DNA of 64,000 nt from Bradyrhizobium sp. cir1 (GCF_014198245.1 NZ_JACIHE010000011.1:62001-126000), one strand, 5' to 3'; shown: positions 6,977 through 15,758, counted from the stretch's first letter. Notes: generated by a model from the sequence alone, not told the origin. Numbers and translations are program-made.

Positions 6977-8149
6977 ATGAACTTTCAGCCCCGATCACAA
7001 CTCTCATCCGCACAACGGCAGCTTCCGTTCGACTGCATCGCGCTGCTGTTGCAAGGCGGCGGTGCGCTCGGCGCCTACCAGGCGGGCGTGTACGAAGCCC
7101 TGGCTGAAGCCAGCATTCATCCCGACTGGGTCGCCGGCATCTCGATCGGAGCCATCAATGCCGCCATCATCGCCGGCAATCCGCCCGAGTCTCGTGTCGA
7201 CCGTCTGCGCGATTTCTGGACCCAGGTCACCTCGACGGCGCCCTGGGATTGGTCGGGCAATCCCTTCCTGGAATGGACGCGCAGCGACAACACGCGCAAC
7301 CTTGTCAACCAGATGAGCGCCGGTCTGGCGGCCACGTGTGGCGCCACCGGATTCTTCTCCGCCCGTCCCGTCCTGCCCTGGCTGCAGCCTGGCGGAGCCA
7401 GCGATGCGACCAGCATCTATGACACGCGCGCGCTCAAGACCACGCTGGAGCGCCTGGTCGACTTCGATCGTATCAATGCCGGGCTGACGCGCTTCAGCGC
7501 CGGCGCGGTCAACGTCAGAACCGGTAATTTCGTCTATTTCGACAATACCACCCATACGATCCGGCCCGAGCACATCATGGCAAGCGGCGCGCTGCCGCCG
7601 GGTTTTCCGGCGGTGGAGATCGAGGGCGAGCACTATTGGGACGGCGGTCTCGTCTCCAATACGCCGCTGCAATGGGTGATCGAATCGGATGCCCCGCAGG
7701 ACATGCTGGCGTTTCAGGTCGACCTCTGGAGCGCGCGCGGTCAACTTCCCCGCAACATGGCTGAGGTCGTCACGCGGCACAAGGAAATCCAGTATTCGAG
7801 CCGCACGCGCGCCAGCACCGATCAATTCAAGCACGTGCAGCGTCTGCGGCGCGCACTCACGGATCTGCTCGGCCGGCTGCCCGACGATCTCAGTCAGCAT
7901 GAGGCCGTGAAACTGCTCAGCACGGCTGTCTCGCGGAACGTCTACAGCATCGTCCATCTGATCTATCGCGCGCGCAATCACGAGGGGCATTCCAAGGATT
8001 ACGAGTTCTCGCGCCTATCGATGCAGGACCATTGGCAAGCCGGCTACCACGACGCACTGCGCACCCTCCGCCATCCCGAAGTGCTCGCCCGGCCTTCTGG
8101 TCCCGACGGGGTCTTCACCTTCGATCTCGAACATGACGGCCGCGAGTAG
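6977..8149 (+). CDS. Patatin-like phospholipase
   Basis: The 390-residue cytosolic protein has all patatin signatures: the glycine-rich oxyanion loop LLQGGGALGAYQAG (about residues 24-37), the nucleophile elbow GISIG with Ser56, and the second dyad member in DGG with Asp222. A C-terminal extension (about residues 260-390) with many His and Arg is typical of bacterial patatins next to ketone-body genes. It should hydrolyse acyl esters of phospholipids or related lipids. It lies 29 bases before acetoacetate decarboxylase and then 3-hydroxybutyrate dehydrogenase. This grouping suggests that it releases acyl chains for 3-hydroxybutyrate or acetoacetate metabolism, which is inference. Confidence 0.93.
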   Translation: MNFQPRSQLSSAQRQLPFDCIALLLQGGGALGAYQAGVYEALAEASIHPDWVAGISIGAINAAIIAGNPPESRVDRLRDFWTQVTSTAPWDWSGNPFLEWTRSDNTRNLVNQMSAGLAATCGATGFFSARPVLPWLQPGGASDATSIYDTRALKTTLERLVDFDRINAGLTRFSAGAVNVRTGNFVYFDNTTHTIRPEHIMASGALPPGFPAVEIEGEHYWDGGLVSNTPLQWVIESDAPQDMLAFQVDLWSARGQLPRNMAEVVTRHKEIQYSSRTRASTDQFKHVQRLRRALTDLLGRLPDDLSQHEAVKLLSTAVSRNVYSIVHLIYRARNHEGHSKDYEFSRLSMQDHWQAGYHDALRTLRHPEVLARPSGPDGVFTFDLEHDGRE

Positions 8150-8178
8150 CCCAATCTCATCGCCCGGAGAGAGCGCAA

Positions 8179-8970
8179 ATGCGCGAGACTGATGTGAAAC
8201 AACGTGCCTTCGCGATGCCGCTGACCAGCCCGGCCTATCCGCCCGGGCCGTACCGGTTCGTCGATCGCGAATACCTGATCATCACCTATCGCACCGATCC
8301 GGCCAAGCTACGGGCCATAGTTCCGGAGCCGCTGGAGGTCGACGAGCGAGAAGCGCTCGTCAAGTACGAATTCATCCGGATGCCCGATTCCAACGGCTTT
8401 GGCGATTACACCGAAAGCGGTCAGGTCATTCCCGTCTCGTTCCGCGGACGCAAGGGCGGTTACACCCATTGCATGTTCCTCAACGACGAGGGACCTATCG
8501 CGGGCGGACGCGAGCTCTGGGGCTTTCCGAAGAAGCTTGCGCAACCGACGCTGCGAACCGAGATCGACACGCTGATCGGCACCCTGGATTACGGCCCGCT
8601 CAGGGTCGCTACGGGGACAATGGGCTACAAGCACCGCGAGGCCGATCTGGCGAAGGTTAAGGCTGCACTCAACGAGCCGAACTTCCTGCTCAAGATCATT
8701 CCGCACGTCGACGGCAGCCCACGCATCTGCGAGCTCGTTCAATATCATCTCGAGGACATCGTGCTGAAAGGTGCATGGAGCGGACCGGCGGCGCTGGCCC
8801 TCACGCCACACGCCCTTGCGCCCGTCGCCGAACTGCCGGTGCTGGAGATCGTCTCCGCCGTCCACATCCGGGCCGACCTCACGCTCGGCCTCGGCACAGT
8901 GGTGCACGACTATCTGCAACAGCCGGCTCGCGGTTCGATTCGAGCCGGTGAGAAGGCTCTTGTCTTCTAA
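8179..8970 (+). CDS. adc: Acetoacetate decarboxylase
   Basis: The 263-residue protein carries the family core GGRELWGFPKKLAQP. By alignment from memory with the clostridial enzyme, Lys118 is the Schiff-base lysine and Lys119 the neighbour that lowers its pKa. Further family features are YPPGPYRFVDREYL near the N-terminus and the C-terminal beta-cone strands. The reaction is acetoacetate to acetone and CO2, although ADC-like homologues can act on other beta-keto acids. The gene lies between the patatin and 3-hydroxybutyrate dehydrogenase genes in one operon. The start at 8179 follows a GGAGAG site; a later Met at residue 13 is possible. Confidence 0.92.
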   Translation: MRETDVKQRAFAMPLTSPAYPPGPYRFVDREYLIITYRTDPAKLRAIVPEPLEVDEREALVKYEFIRMPDSNGFGDYTESGQVIPVSFRGRKGGYTHCMFLNDEGPIAGGRELWGFPKKLAQPTLRTEIDTLIGTLDYGPLRVATGTMGYKHREADLAKVKAALNEPNFLLKIIPHVDGSPRICELVQYHLEDIVLKGAWSGPAALALTPHALAPVAELPVLEIVSAVHIRADLTLGLGTVVHDYLQQPARGSIRAGEKALVF

Positions 8971-8980
8971 TATTGAGCGC

Positions 8981-8999
8981 GCGTCGCGATCAGCGACGC
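8981..8999 (+). other. Intercistronic hairpin between adc and bdhA
   Basis: GCGTCGC and GCGACGC form a perfect 7-bp stem with a 5-base loop, 11 bases after the adc stop. There is no T-run, so this is more likely an mRNA-stabilising or processing hairpin than a terminator. Confidence 0.5.
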
Positions 9000-9037
9000 A
9001 GGGGTCCATGGTTCGCGTTTACGAGGAAGTGTACGAG

Positions 9038-9826
9038 ATGGGAATTCTGAAAGGTAAGACGGCTGTCGTCACGGGCTCGACGAGCGGCATCGGCCTAGCT
9101 TGCGCGCGGGCGTTCGCCAGCGCGGGCGCTAACGTCGTGATCAACGGCATGGGAGCGCCCGCAGACGTCGAGGCGGCGCGCGCCGCGATCGCGCGCGACT
9201 TCGCTGTCAAGGCGATCTACTCGCCTGCGGACATGATGAAGCCGAGTGAGATCGCCGGGCTCATCGCCCTCGCAGAGGCGAGCTTCGGCAGCGTCGACGT
9301 CCTGGTCAACAACGCCGGGATCCAGCACGTCGCGCCGATCGACGACTTCCCCGCCGAGAAGTGGGACGCCATCATCGCGATCAATCTCTCGGCCGCTTTC
9401 CACGCCGTTCGTGCAGTGGTGCCTGGCATGAAGAGACGCGGCTGGGGCCGCATCATCACGACGGCCTCGGCGCATTCACTTGTCGCCTCTCCCTTCAAGT
9501 CGGCCTATGTCGCGGCCAAGCACGGCATCGCGGGCCTCACCAAGACGGTGGCGCTGGAACTCGCCCGCTCGAAGATCACCTGCAACTGCATCAGCCCCGG
9601 CTACGTCTGGACGCCACTCGTCGAAAAGCAGATTCCGAGCACGATGGCGGCCCGGCGCATGCGGAGAGACGAGGTCATCAGCGATGTCTTGCTCGCCGCG
9701 CAGCCCACCAAGGAGTTCGTCACCGTCGAGCAGGTCGCCTCGCTCGCACTGTTCCTGTGCAGAGACGAGGCCGCTCAAATCACGGGCGCCAACCTCTCGA
9801 TGGATGGCGGCTGGACGGCTGCGTAG
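9038..9826 (+). CDS. bdhA: 3-hydroxybutyrate dehydrogenase (SDR family)
   Basis: ATG 9038 gives 262 residues, the usual length for D-3-hydroxybutyrate dehydrogenase. The cofactor loop is TGSTSGIG (12-19), then NNAGIQHVAPI, the catalytic Ser in TASAHS, and Tyr157/Lys161 in SAYVAAKHG. The run NCISPGYVWTPLVEKQI is characteristic of this SDR sub-family. It interconverts 3-hydroxybutyrate and acetoacetate with NAD. Together with the upstream decarboxylase it would connect stored polyhydroxybutyrate or ketone bodies to central metabolism. A longer start at 9008 is possible, but the GAGG at 9023 fits 9038 better. Confidence 0.92.
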   Translation: MGILKGKTAVVTGSTSGIGLACARAFASAGANVVINGMGAPADVEAARAAIARDFAVKAIYSPADMMKPSEIAGLIALAEASFGSVDVLVNNAGIQHVAPIDDFPAEKWDAIIAINLSAAFHAVRAVVPGMKRRGWGRIITTASAHSLVASPFKSAYVAAKHGIAGLTKTVALELARSKITCNCISPGYVWTPLVEKQIPSTMAARRMRRDEVISDVLLAAQPTKEFVTVEQVASLALFLCRDEAAQITGANLSMDGGWTAA

Positions 9827-9853
9827 CCGGTTTCAATTCACGGAGCTTCAATC

Positions 9854-10105
9854 GTGCTTGCTCTCGAAAAAGCGAACCTACTCGACGCGACCAAACGCCG
9901 TTTCCAACTCAATCCTGCGGAAGATGACGGCCTCGCCAACGCTCTGCGCGTATGCGAGGAGACCTTCAATGCGGACGTGCTGCCCCAAGGTATCGAGCTG
10001 ATGGCTCCGTGCGACTTTTATGCGGCGATTGCTTTCGGTCGATCGCGCACTCGGCCAAGGGCCAGGGATGAAGGGGTAAGGCTCTTTCCCTATCTCGCGG
10101 CGTGA
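9854..10105 (+). CDS. Small hypothetical protein
   Basis: A GTG-started frame of 83 residues, 27 bases after bdhA with a weak CGGAGC site. The first half is helical (DATKRRFQLNPAEDDGLANAL) and the end is Arg-rich. No family is recognised, and part of the C-terminal sequence could be chance. It is kept because of its position in the operon and helical composition. Confidence 0.35.
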   Translation: MLALEKANLLDATKRRFQLNPAEDDGLANALRVCEETFNADVLPQGIELMAPCDFYAAIAFGRSRTRPRARDEGVRLFPYLAA

Positions 10106-10132
10106 GGAACGTGGCACCAGACGGCGAGGGAG

Positions 10133-10146
10133 TTGACCCAAGTCAA
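10133..10146. promoter_or_regulatory. FixK/FNR-type palindrome upstream of the coiled-coil gene
   Basis: TTGACCCAAGTCAA matches the FNR/FixK half-site rule TTGA-N6-TCAA; the surrounding GTTGAC/GTCAAC arms are perfect over 6 bases. Its centre lies about 63 bases before the ATG at 10203. This suggests low-oxygen control, if the organism has FixK2-like regulators. Confidence 0.5.
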
Positions 10147-10202
10147 CACGAGCAAAGCCAAGCTCGGAGATCATGCAATTCGAACAATCAACGGAGACGG
10201 TC

Positions 10203-10811
10203 ATGTCGGAGCAAAGCAGCGTGCATTTCTACCTGAATTGGGCCAAGGAGCGCATCGACGAGATGGATGCGGCACTCGCCTCGTTCGAGGTCAAGGCCGG
10301 AGAGGCCAAGGCCGAATCCAAGGTCAAGGCCGAGGAGATCATCGCCGATCTGAAGAAGCGCCGCGACGAATTCCAGGTGCAGCTCAAGACGCAAGCCGAA
10401 GCCGGCGAAGCAGCCTGGGCACGCAACAGGACGGAACTCGAGAAGCACTGGAACGGCTTCGAGGCGCAGATGAAGGTTTACTTCGAGAGCGCCGGCAAGC
10501 AGCTCGAGCAGCAGCAGGCCACATTCAAGGACATCGCCGCCGCGCAGGCGAAGGCTTGGCGCGAGGCCGCCGACAAGTTCCGTGACGCGGCTGGCAAGGT
10601 CGCCGCAACTCATACCGGGGATTTCGATGCCGCCCTCAAGCAGATGAAATCCGATGCGTCAGAGGCGGAAGCGCGTCTGCAGAAGCTGAAGCAGGCTGGC
10701 AGCGAGTCATGGACGGTGCTGAGCGCAGCGCTCGCCGAGTCTCGCAAGGCGTTCGATCAGGCCAATCAGGCGGCTTGGAAGGCACTGAAGGGCTCTGGCG
10801 CGAAGAGCTGA
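10203..10811 (+). CDS. Coiled-coil protein, possibly phasin-like
   Basis: ATG 10203 gives 202 residues. Nearly the whole chain is predicted alpha-helical and coiled-coil: rich in Ala, Glu, Lys and Gln, poor in Pro and Gly, with no signal peptide or membrane segment. There are repeated runs such as KAGEAKAESKVKAEEI and KAWREAADKFRDAAGKV. This composition is like phasins and other granule- or membrane-surface proteins. A link to polyhydroxybutyrate is suggested only by the nearby 3-hydroxybutyrate dehydrogenase. A FixK-type palindrome lies upstream, so expression may rise at low oxygen. Confidence 0.7.
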   Translation: MSEQSSVHFYLNWAKERIDEMDAALASFEVKAGEAKAESKVKAEEIIADLKKRRDEFQVQLKTQAEAGEAAWARNRTELEKHWNGFEAQMKVYFESAGKQLEQQQATFKDIAAAQAKAWREAADKFRDAAGKVAATHTGDFDAALKQMKSDASEAEARLQKLKQAGSESWTVLSAALAESRKAFDQANQAAWKALKGSGAKS

Positions 10812-11183
10812 AGGTCACCGGATTTCACAAGCCCCGGTTCAGGCACGATATGCTGGCAACCTCCTAGGGCGCTCGAGCACCTAGCAGGACGGCGCTTTGG
10901 GCACGGGTTAGTTCGGTGAAGCTCAATCACGGGCTGGCAAATCCCTCCCGGACATAATTCCGGCCCCTCGGGCGGGCGAGCGCGTGCGCGATCGATCGTC
11001 GCCCGAGACGGTTTCGATACGGCTTGCGAGTCCGGAAGGCGATGCTGTGGAACCGGCCCGCGAAGATGGGATTTTTCAGTTTTCCAAACCTGCTCCAAGA
11101 TCTGCATCTACCGGCTTGCGAATTTCGGACGGCCAACATTTCCAGACGCCGATACCTCGGAGTGGACGCCGTGCGTTGCGATA
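10812..11183. other. Intergenic region without a convincing gene
   Basis: These 372 bases lie between the convergent coiled-coil gene and the end of the catabolic operon. Short frames occur on both strands (for example 10927-11187 minus), but they are Arg-rich and lack a start signal. No clear hairpin with a T-run was seen. It may hold a decayed gene. Confidence 0.4.
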
Positions 11184-12218
11184 TCAAACCGATATGAAAT
11201 CTCCGGTTTCTGCCGCGCGCTTGATCGCGTCGATCACTCTGAGGGTTTTCAGCCCTTCACGCCCGCTCACCACAGGCGCGGCCGTACCGCGGATGACCCC
11301 GCAGAAATTGGCAATCTGCAGGCCGAGCGGGTCTTCCTTCTCATATCTCAGGTACTCGCGCTCGATCGGCGCCCACCAACTGGCCTTGCTCGGGTGATGC
11401 CATAGATCGAGTTGCGGAATTGCGAGCGATGCCCTCGTTCCGCCGATCTGGTAACAAGACTCCTGTGTATGACTGTACGCCGGGTTCTCACCAGCCGTGA
11501 ATTCCCAGCTCCAGGGCGACTGGATGGTATCGGAGAGATTGACCGTTCCCAGCGCGCCCGAGGCGAAGTGCAGGATGATCACCGCCGTATCTTCGACGGC
11601 GTTTCCACGCACTCGATTCGATTGCGCAGCTTGCACCGCGACGATATCCCCACACAGGTAGCGCAGCAGGTCGACATCGTGGATGAGATTCAGGAAAACA
11701 GGCCCCGCCCCTTTTTCGCGACGCCAGGCCATATCGAAATAGTCGTCCGGCTTGATCAGCCAGAACATGCCATGCACCGACACGATCTGGCCGAGCCGGC
11801 CGCTGTCGATCTCCGCCTTGGCGCGCTGGATCATCGGATTGTGGCGGCGATGATGGCCGGTGAGCAGCGGCACCCCCGCCCGCTCGGAGACCTCGACCAG
11901 GGCCTGTGCGGCGACGACGTCATCCGCTAACGGCTTCTCGATCAGCGCTGGGATGCGAGCTGCGATACAATCCATGCCGTTGGCCACATGCATCTGATTG
12001 GGGGTGGCGACGACCACCCCCTCCGGCCGATTTTCGGAGAGCATGTCCTGAAGGGACGGAAACCAGTCCACCTTCAGCGAAACCGCCAACTCTCGGGCCG
12101 CCGGCATCGGATCGACGATCGATGACAGCACCGCCTCCGGCCGCGCGAGAATGTGCTCGACGTGTCGCTTGCCGATGAGACCCGCTCCCATCACCGAGAG
12201 GCGGACGGGTGCGCTCAT
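11184..12218 (-). CDS. Gfo/Idh/MocA family oxidoreductase, last gene of catabolic operon
   Basis: The 344-residue protein has the N-terminal Rossmann motif GAGLIGKRH (about residues 12-20) and the family EKP motif in ALIEKPLADD (about residues 93-102), followed by the alpha/beta substrate domain. Family members oxidise or reduce cyclic polyols, sugars and sugar acids with NAD(P). In this operon it could act on a ring hydroxyl of a shikimate- or quinate-like compound. It starts 6 bases after the aroQ stop and ends the 12-gene unit. Confidence 0.88.
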   Translation of the reverse strand: MSAPVRLSVMGAGLIGKRHVEHILARPEAVLSSIVDPMPAARELAVSLKVDWFPSLQDMLSENRPEGVVVATPNQMHVANGMDCIAARIPALIEKPLADDVVAAQALVEVSERAGVPLLTGHHRRHNPMIQRAKAEIDSGRLGQIVSVHGMFWLIKPDDYFDMAWRREKGAGPVFLNLIHDVDLLRYLCGDIVAVQAAQSNRVRGNAVEDTAVIILHFASGALGTVNLSDTIQSPWSWEFTAGENPAYSHTQESCYQIGGTRASLAIPQLDLWHHPSKASWWAPIEREYLRYEKEDPLGLQIANFCGVIRGTAAPVVSGREGLKTLRVIDAIKRAAETGDFISV

Positions 12219-12224
12219 ACGATG

Positions 12225-12674
12225 CTATTCCTTCTTCTCATCCAGCAGCTTCGCCACACGACGCAAGCCGAGCAGATAACCCTGGGTGCCGAACCCTGCG
12301 ATGACCCCATCAGCCCGTTTGGAGACAAACGAGTGGTGGCGGAATTCCTCGCGCTTGTGCACGTTGGAAATATGTACCTCGATCACTGTCCCCTCGAACG
12401 TGTTTAGAGCATCAAGGATGGCGACTGACGTATGGGTGAAAGCCGCGGGATTCATCACGATCCCGGCAGCCGTCTCGCGCGCCTCGTGAATCCAGTCGAT
12501 GATCTCGTATTCTCTGTTGGATTGATGAAAGCGGATTTCCAGGCCAAGCTCCTTGGCTAGCGCCCGGCAATCCCGCTCCACGTCCGCAAGCGTCTCGTGA
12601 CCATAGATGTGGGGCTGGCGCTTGCCGAGCAAATTGAGATTGGGCCCGTTCAGGACGTAGACAAGGCGACTCAT
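12225..12674 (-). CDS. aroQ: Type II 3-dehydroquinate dehydratase
   Basis: ATG 12674 gives 149 residues, the normal size of the dodecameric type II enzyme. Signatures are LNGPNLNLLGKRQPHIYG (catalytic Arg and Tyr), MNPAAFTHTSVAI, and EVHISNVHKREEFRHHS with the catalytic His. It converts 3-dehydroquinate and 3-dehydroshikimate into each other. Its place inside an ABC-transporter catabolic operon, 13 bases after the ATPase gene, points to quinate breakdown rather than aromatic biosynthesis. A housekeeping copy should exist elsewhere. Confidence 0.95.
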   Translation of the reverse strand: MSRLVYVLNGPNLNLLGKRQPHIYGHETLADVERDCRALAKELGLEIRFHQSNREYEIIDWIHEARETAAGIVMNPAAFTHTSVAILDALNTFEGTVIEVHISNVHKREEFRHHSFVSKRADGVIAGFGTQGYLLGLRRVAKLLDEKKE

Positions 12675-12687
12675 GGAAGTACTCCGT

Positions 12688-13434
12688 TCAGTGATGGGCG
12701 AGGATCTCGCCAAGGAACTGCCTGGTGCGGGCGTGCTGTGGATTGCGGAAGAAAGCGTCGGGCGCGCCTGCTTCGATGATCTGGCCTTCGGCCATGAAGA
12801 TGACCCGGTCGGCAACCTGGCGAGCAAAGCCCATCTCGTGGGTGACGCAAATCATGGTCATGCCGTCGTTGGCGAGACCTATCATCGTATCGAGCACCTC
12901 CTTGACCATCTCAGGGTCGAGGGCCGAGGTCGGTTCATCAAACAGCATCACCTTCGGCTGCATGCAGAGCGCACGCGCGATCGCGACGCGCTGTTGCTGA
13001 CCGCCAGAAAGCTGAGCCGGATACTTCTCGGCCTGGTCACCGATGCGCACGCGCTCGAGGTATTTTCGCGCAATCGCTTCCGCCTCGCTCTTGCTGATCC
13101 GGCGCGCCCGGATGGGTGCGAGCATACAGTTCTGCAAGACCGTCATATGCGGAAAGAGATTGAAGCTCTGAAAGACCATGCCGACGTCCTGACGTACGAC
13201 ATCGATTGCCTTGATGCTGTCGTCCAGCCGATGGCCGTTCACCACGATACTGCCCTGCTGGATCGCCTCCAGGCGGTTGATACAGCGGATCAGCGTCGAC
13301 TTGCCTGAGCCGGACGGACCGCAGAGCACGATCTTCTCGCCCTTGCGCACGATAAGATCGACGTCGCGGAGAGCTTGGTACCCGCCGTACCACTTCTGCA
13401 CGCCCTTCATTTCGATCAGGATCTGGTCCTGCAT
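12688..13434 (-). CDS. Polar amino-acid-type ABC transporter ATP-binding protein
   Basis: The 248-residue ATPase has Walker A GPSGSGKS (about residues 39-46), the Q-loop in GMVFQSFNLFPHMTV, signature LSGGQQQR, Walker B VMLFDEPTSALDPE and the H-loop VTHEMGFARQVADR. These place it in the GlnQ/HisP group. It works with the two permeases and the binding protein encoded just upstream. A strong hairpin separates it from the binding-protein gene. Confidence 0.95.
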   Translation of the reverse strand: MQDQILIEMKGVQKWYGGYQALRDVDLIVRKGEKIVLCGPSGSGKSTLIRCINRLEAIQQGSIVVNGHRLDDSIKAIDVVRQDVGMVFQSFNLFPHMTVLQNCMLAPIRARRISKSEAEAIARKYLERVRIGDQAEKYPAQLSGGQQQRVAIARALCMQPKVMLFDEPTSALDPEMVKEVLDTMIGLANDGMTMICVTHEMGFARQVADRVIFMAEGQIIEAGAPDAFFRNPQHARTRQFLGEILAHH

Positions 13435-13455
13435 GCTGGTCTCCGCCGTTGGGCG

Positions 13456-13482
13456 GCGGCCAACGCGGATCGCGTCGGCCGC
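13456..13482 (-). other. Strong intercistronic hairpin between binding-protein and ATPase genes
   Basis: Read on the minus strand, a 12-bp stem (one G-U pair) closes on a 3-base loop. No T-run follows, so it is not a canonical terminator. Such hairpins often protect the upstream mRNA and raise the amount of binding protein over the ATPase. Confidence 0.6.
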
Positions 13483-13491
13483 TCGCGGTGG

Positions 13492-14319
13492 CTACTGGAC
13501 GGTGAAGGGAACGCCGGGGACGGAGCCCGGGAAGACCGGGACCGGGACCTTCATCCATTTGGCGTAGAAACCCGCCAACTTGCCGTTCGACTTGATCTCG
13601 TCGATGAACTTGTTGGCCGTCTCGTTCCACTCCTTCTCGCCCAGTCGTGTGCAAGCGCCGTTGTACAGAGCGGTGAAGTGAAGCTTGGGCTCGAACCCCA
13701 GTTCCGGTTTTGCGGCGTTGAGGCGCTGCGGATAAAACAGATTCGCGCCGACTGCCTGGACTTGGCCAGAGAGCAGCGCCTGGATGGTGGCTGCGTCATC
13801 GTCGAATCTGCGGATCTCGGTCCCGGACGGGGCGTTGTTGGTCACCTGAGTATCCTGCGTGGAGGACCGCGGAACGCCGATAACGAACTTGCCCATATCG
13901 GCATTGCTGTTGATCGGCGTTGCCTGGGCTGCGACTAGCGTAATCTCGTTCGCAACATACGGCTTCGAATACTGCACCGCCTTCGCACGCTCGGGCAGCA
14001 TGGCCATGGTTGCGAACAGAATGTCCACGCGGCCCGTGGTCAGCGCCGGAATGCGATTGGCAACCGCCAGCGGAACGAACTCGGCCTTCACGCCAAGATA
14101 TTCGGCGAAGGCGCGCCCCATGTCGGCATCGATGCCATCCTGCTTTCCCGAGCTATCGACATAGCCCCAGGGAGGATTATCGCCCTGAATGCCGATGACG
14201 ACGACGCCCTTCTTCTTCACGTCTTCCAGAGTGCCGGCCTGCGATTTGCCTGCGATGGCGATAGCCGCCAATGCCAGCAGCGCGATGCCGAGCTGGCGGC
14301 GGTTGGGTGAAAACAACAT
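13492..14319 (-). CDS. ABC transporter periplasmic substrate-binding protein (polar amino-acid family)
   Basis: The 275-residue protein has a signal peptide (QLGIALLALAAIAIAGKSQAG, cleaved near residue 29) and the SBP_bac_3 fold: GVVVIGIQGDNPPWGYVDSSG, GIDADMGRAFAEYLGV, FATMAMLPERAKAVQYSKPYV. The ligand is not readable from sequence. The enzymes of the operon suggest a cyclic hydroxy-carboxylate rather than an amino acid. Confidence 0.92.
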   Translation of the reverse strand: MLFSPNRRQLGIALLALAAIAIAGKSQAGTLEDVKKKGVVVIGIQGDNPPWGYVDSSGKQDGIDADMGRAFAEYLGVKAEFVPLAVANRIPALTTGRVDILFATMAMLPERAKAVQYSKPYVANEITLVAAQATPINSNADMGKFVIGVPRSSTQDTQVTNNAPSGTEIRRFDDDAATIQALLSGQVQAVGANLFYPQRLNAAKPELGFEPKLHFTALYNGACTRLGEKEWNETANKFIDEIKSNGKLAGFYAKWMKVPVPVFPGSVPGVPFTVQ

Positions 14320-14370
14320 GAGTATCTCCTCCTGGTGATGGCTGTTTGTGATTGAGCAGGTGCGCCGTTC

Positions 14371-15027
14371 CTACCTTTGACCGGCCAGGGCTAGCCTGGC
14401 CTCCATCCGACTGCCCCACCACGACAGTGGCCAGCAGAGGATGAAGTACATCGCGCCGACCACGCCGAAGACGAGCAACGGCTGGAAGGTCTGGTTCGAT
14501 ACGATTTGACCGGCGCGGGCGAGTTCGATGAAACCAACGATGGCGGCGAGCGAAGTGCCCTTGATGAGTTGCACGAGATAGCCGATGGTCGCGGGCAGCG
14601 AGATGCGGATCGCCTGCGGCAGCACGATGTCGCGCATGCGAGACGAATAGTGCAGTCCAAGCGCCATCGCCGCCTCGGTCTGGCCGCGCGGCACGGCCTG
14701 GATCGCGCCGCGCCAGATCTCGCCGAGGAAGGCGGAGGCATTCACGGTGAAGCCGATCGCCACCGCGACGAAGGCGTCGAGCTTCAGCCCGGTCAGCGCC
14801 AATCCGTAATACACGACGAAGAGCTGCAGCAGCAGCGGAGTGCCCTGAAATATCCCGATGTAGATGCGGGTGATCCATTCCACGCCCTTGTGACCGCAGG
14901 TGCGTAGCAACGCGACCGCCAGCCCCGCCGTGCAGCCGCCCACAAACGCGACCACCGTCAGCAGCATTGTCCATTGCAGCCCACGCAGCAGGAAGCCGAA
15001 CTCGGGAAGACCAAAATGCGGTGTCAT
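14371..15027 (-). CDS. ABC transporter permease (HisM/GlnP type)
   Basis: The 218-residue inner-membrane protein has five or so hydrophobic segments and the polar-amino-acid permease signature, including the EAA-like loop GQTEAAMALGLHYSSRMRDIVLPQA. It pairs with the second permease encoded 11 bases upstream to form the membrane core of the importer. Confidence 0.93.
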   Translation of the reverse strand: MTPHFGLPEFGFLLRGLQWTMLLTVVAFVGGCTAGLAVALLRTCGHKGVEWITRIYIGIFQGTPLLLQLFVVYYGLALTGLKLDAFVAVAIGFTVNASAFLGEIWRGAIQAVPRGQTEAAMALGLHYSSRMRDIVLPQAIRISLPATIGYLVQLIKGTSLAAIVGFIELARAGQIVSNQTFQPLLVFGVVGAMYFILCWPLSWWGSRMEARLALAGQR

Positions 15028-15038
15028 GATCGCCTCCC

Positions 15039-15707
15039 TCAGCGTGTCGGATAGGAGAAGACGCGGTGAGAGACGACCGCGAAACCCAGCATCAACAGCC
15101 AGGAGATCGCGAGGTAGAGGAAGGTGACGAAGAAGTAGACCTCGAAGCTGCGGAACGTGTCGCTTTCGATGCGCTGCGCAACCGACGTTAATTCGTAAGC
15201 CGATACCGCCGAACAGATCGATGAGGTCAGCGTCAGCATGATGAACTGCCCCGTCAGCGAGGGGTAGATCGCGCGAAGCGCGGGCTTGAGCACAATGAAC
15301 CGGAACACCTGCCCTTTGTGCAGTCCGAGCGCGTAGCCGGCTTCCACCTGCCCTTTATGAATGGACTGCACCCCGCCGCGGATGATCTCGATGGCGTAGG
15401 CGCCGCCATTGACACCGAGCGCGATAATGGCGGTGGCGGTCGGATTGAGCTTCAATCCGATCAGCGGCAGGGCGAAGAACAGAAAGAAGATCTGCACCAG
15501 GAAAGGCGTATTGCGCACGATCTCGACGAAGCCGATTACGATGGCCCGCAACCAGGCCGCCTTCGAATCGCGTGCCGCGACGCCGGCGACACCGATCGTC
15601 ATGGCGAGCGTCATGCCGGCAAGCGCCAGGCCCAACGTGCCCACGCACCCCCACAGCAGGGCCGGCATCGCATGCCAAACCACCGAGAAATCGAGCGTAT
15701 AGCCCAT
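15039..15707 (-). CDS. ABC transporter permease (HisQ/GlnP type)
   Basis: The 222-residue permease has several membrane helices and the EAA loop GQVEAGYALGLHKGQVFRFIV. It is the partner of the downstream permease. The run NTPFLVQIFFLFFALPLIG is typical of the family. It lies 51 bases after the dehydrogenase gene, the widest gap in this part of the operon. Confidence 0.93.
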   Translation of the reverse strand: MGYTLDFSVVWHAMPALLWGCVGTLGLALAGMTLAMTIGVAGVAARDSKAAWLRAIVIGFVEIVRNTPFLVQIFFLFFALPLIGLKLNPTATAIIALGVNGGAYAIEIIRGGVQSIHKGQVEAGYALGLHKGQVFRFIVLKPALRAIYPSLTGQFIMLTLTSSICSAVSAYELTSVAQRIESDTFRSFEVYFFVTFLYLAISWLLMLGFAVVSHRVFSYPTR

Positions 15708-15758
15708 CTTGCGTTTCCTCTCGGGCGTTGTGCGTGCCGCTCGCCCATCGGCCGGGTG

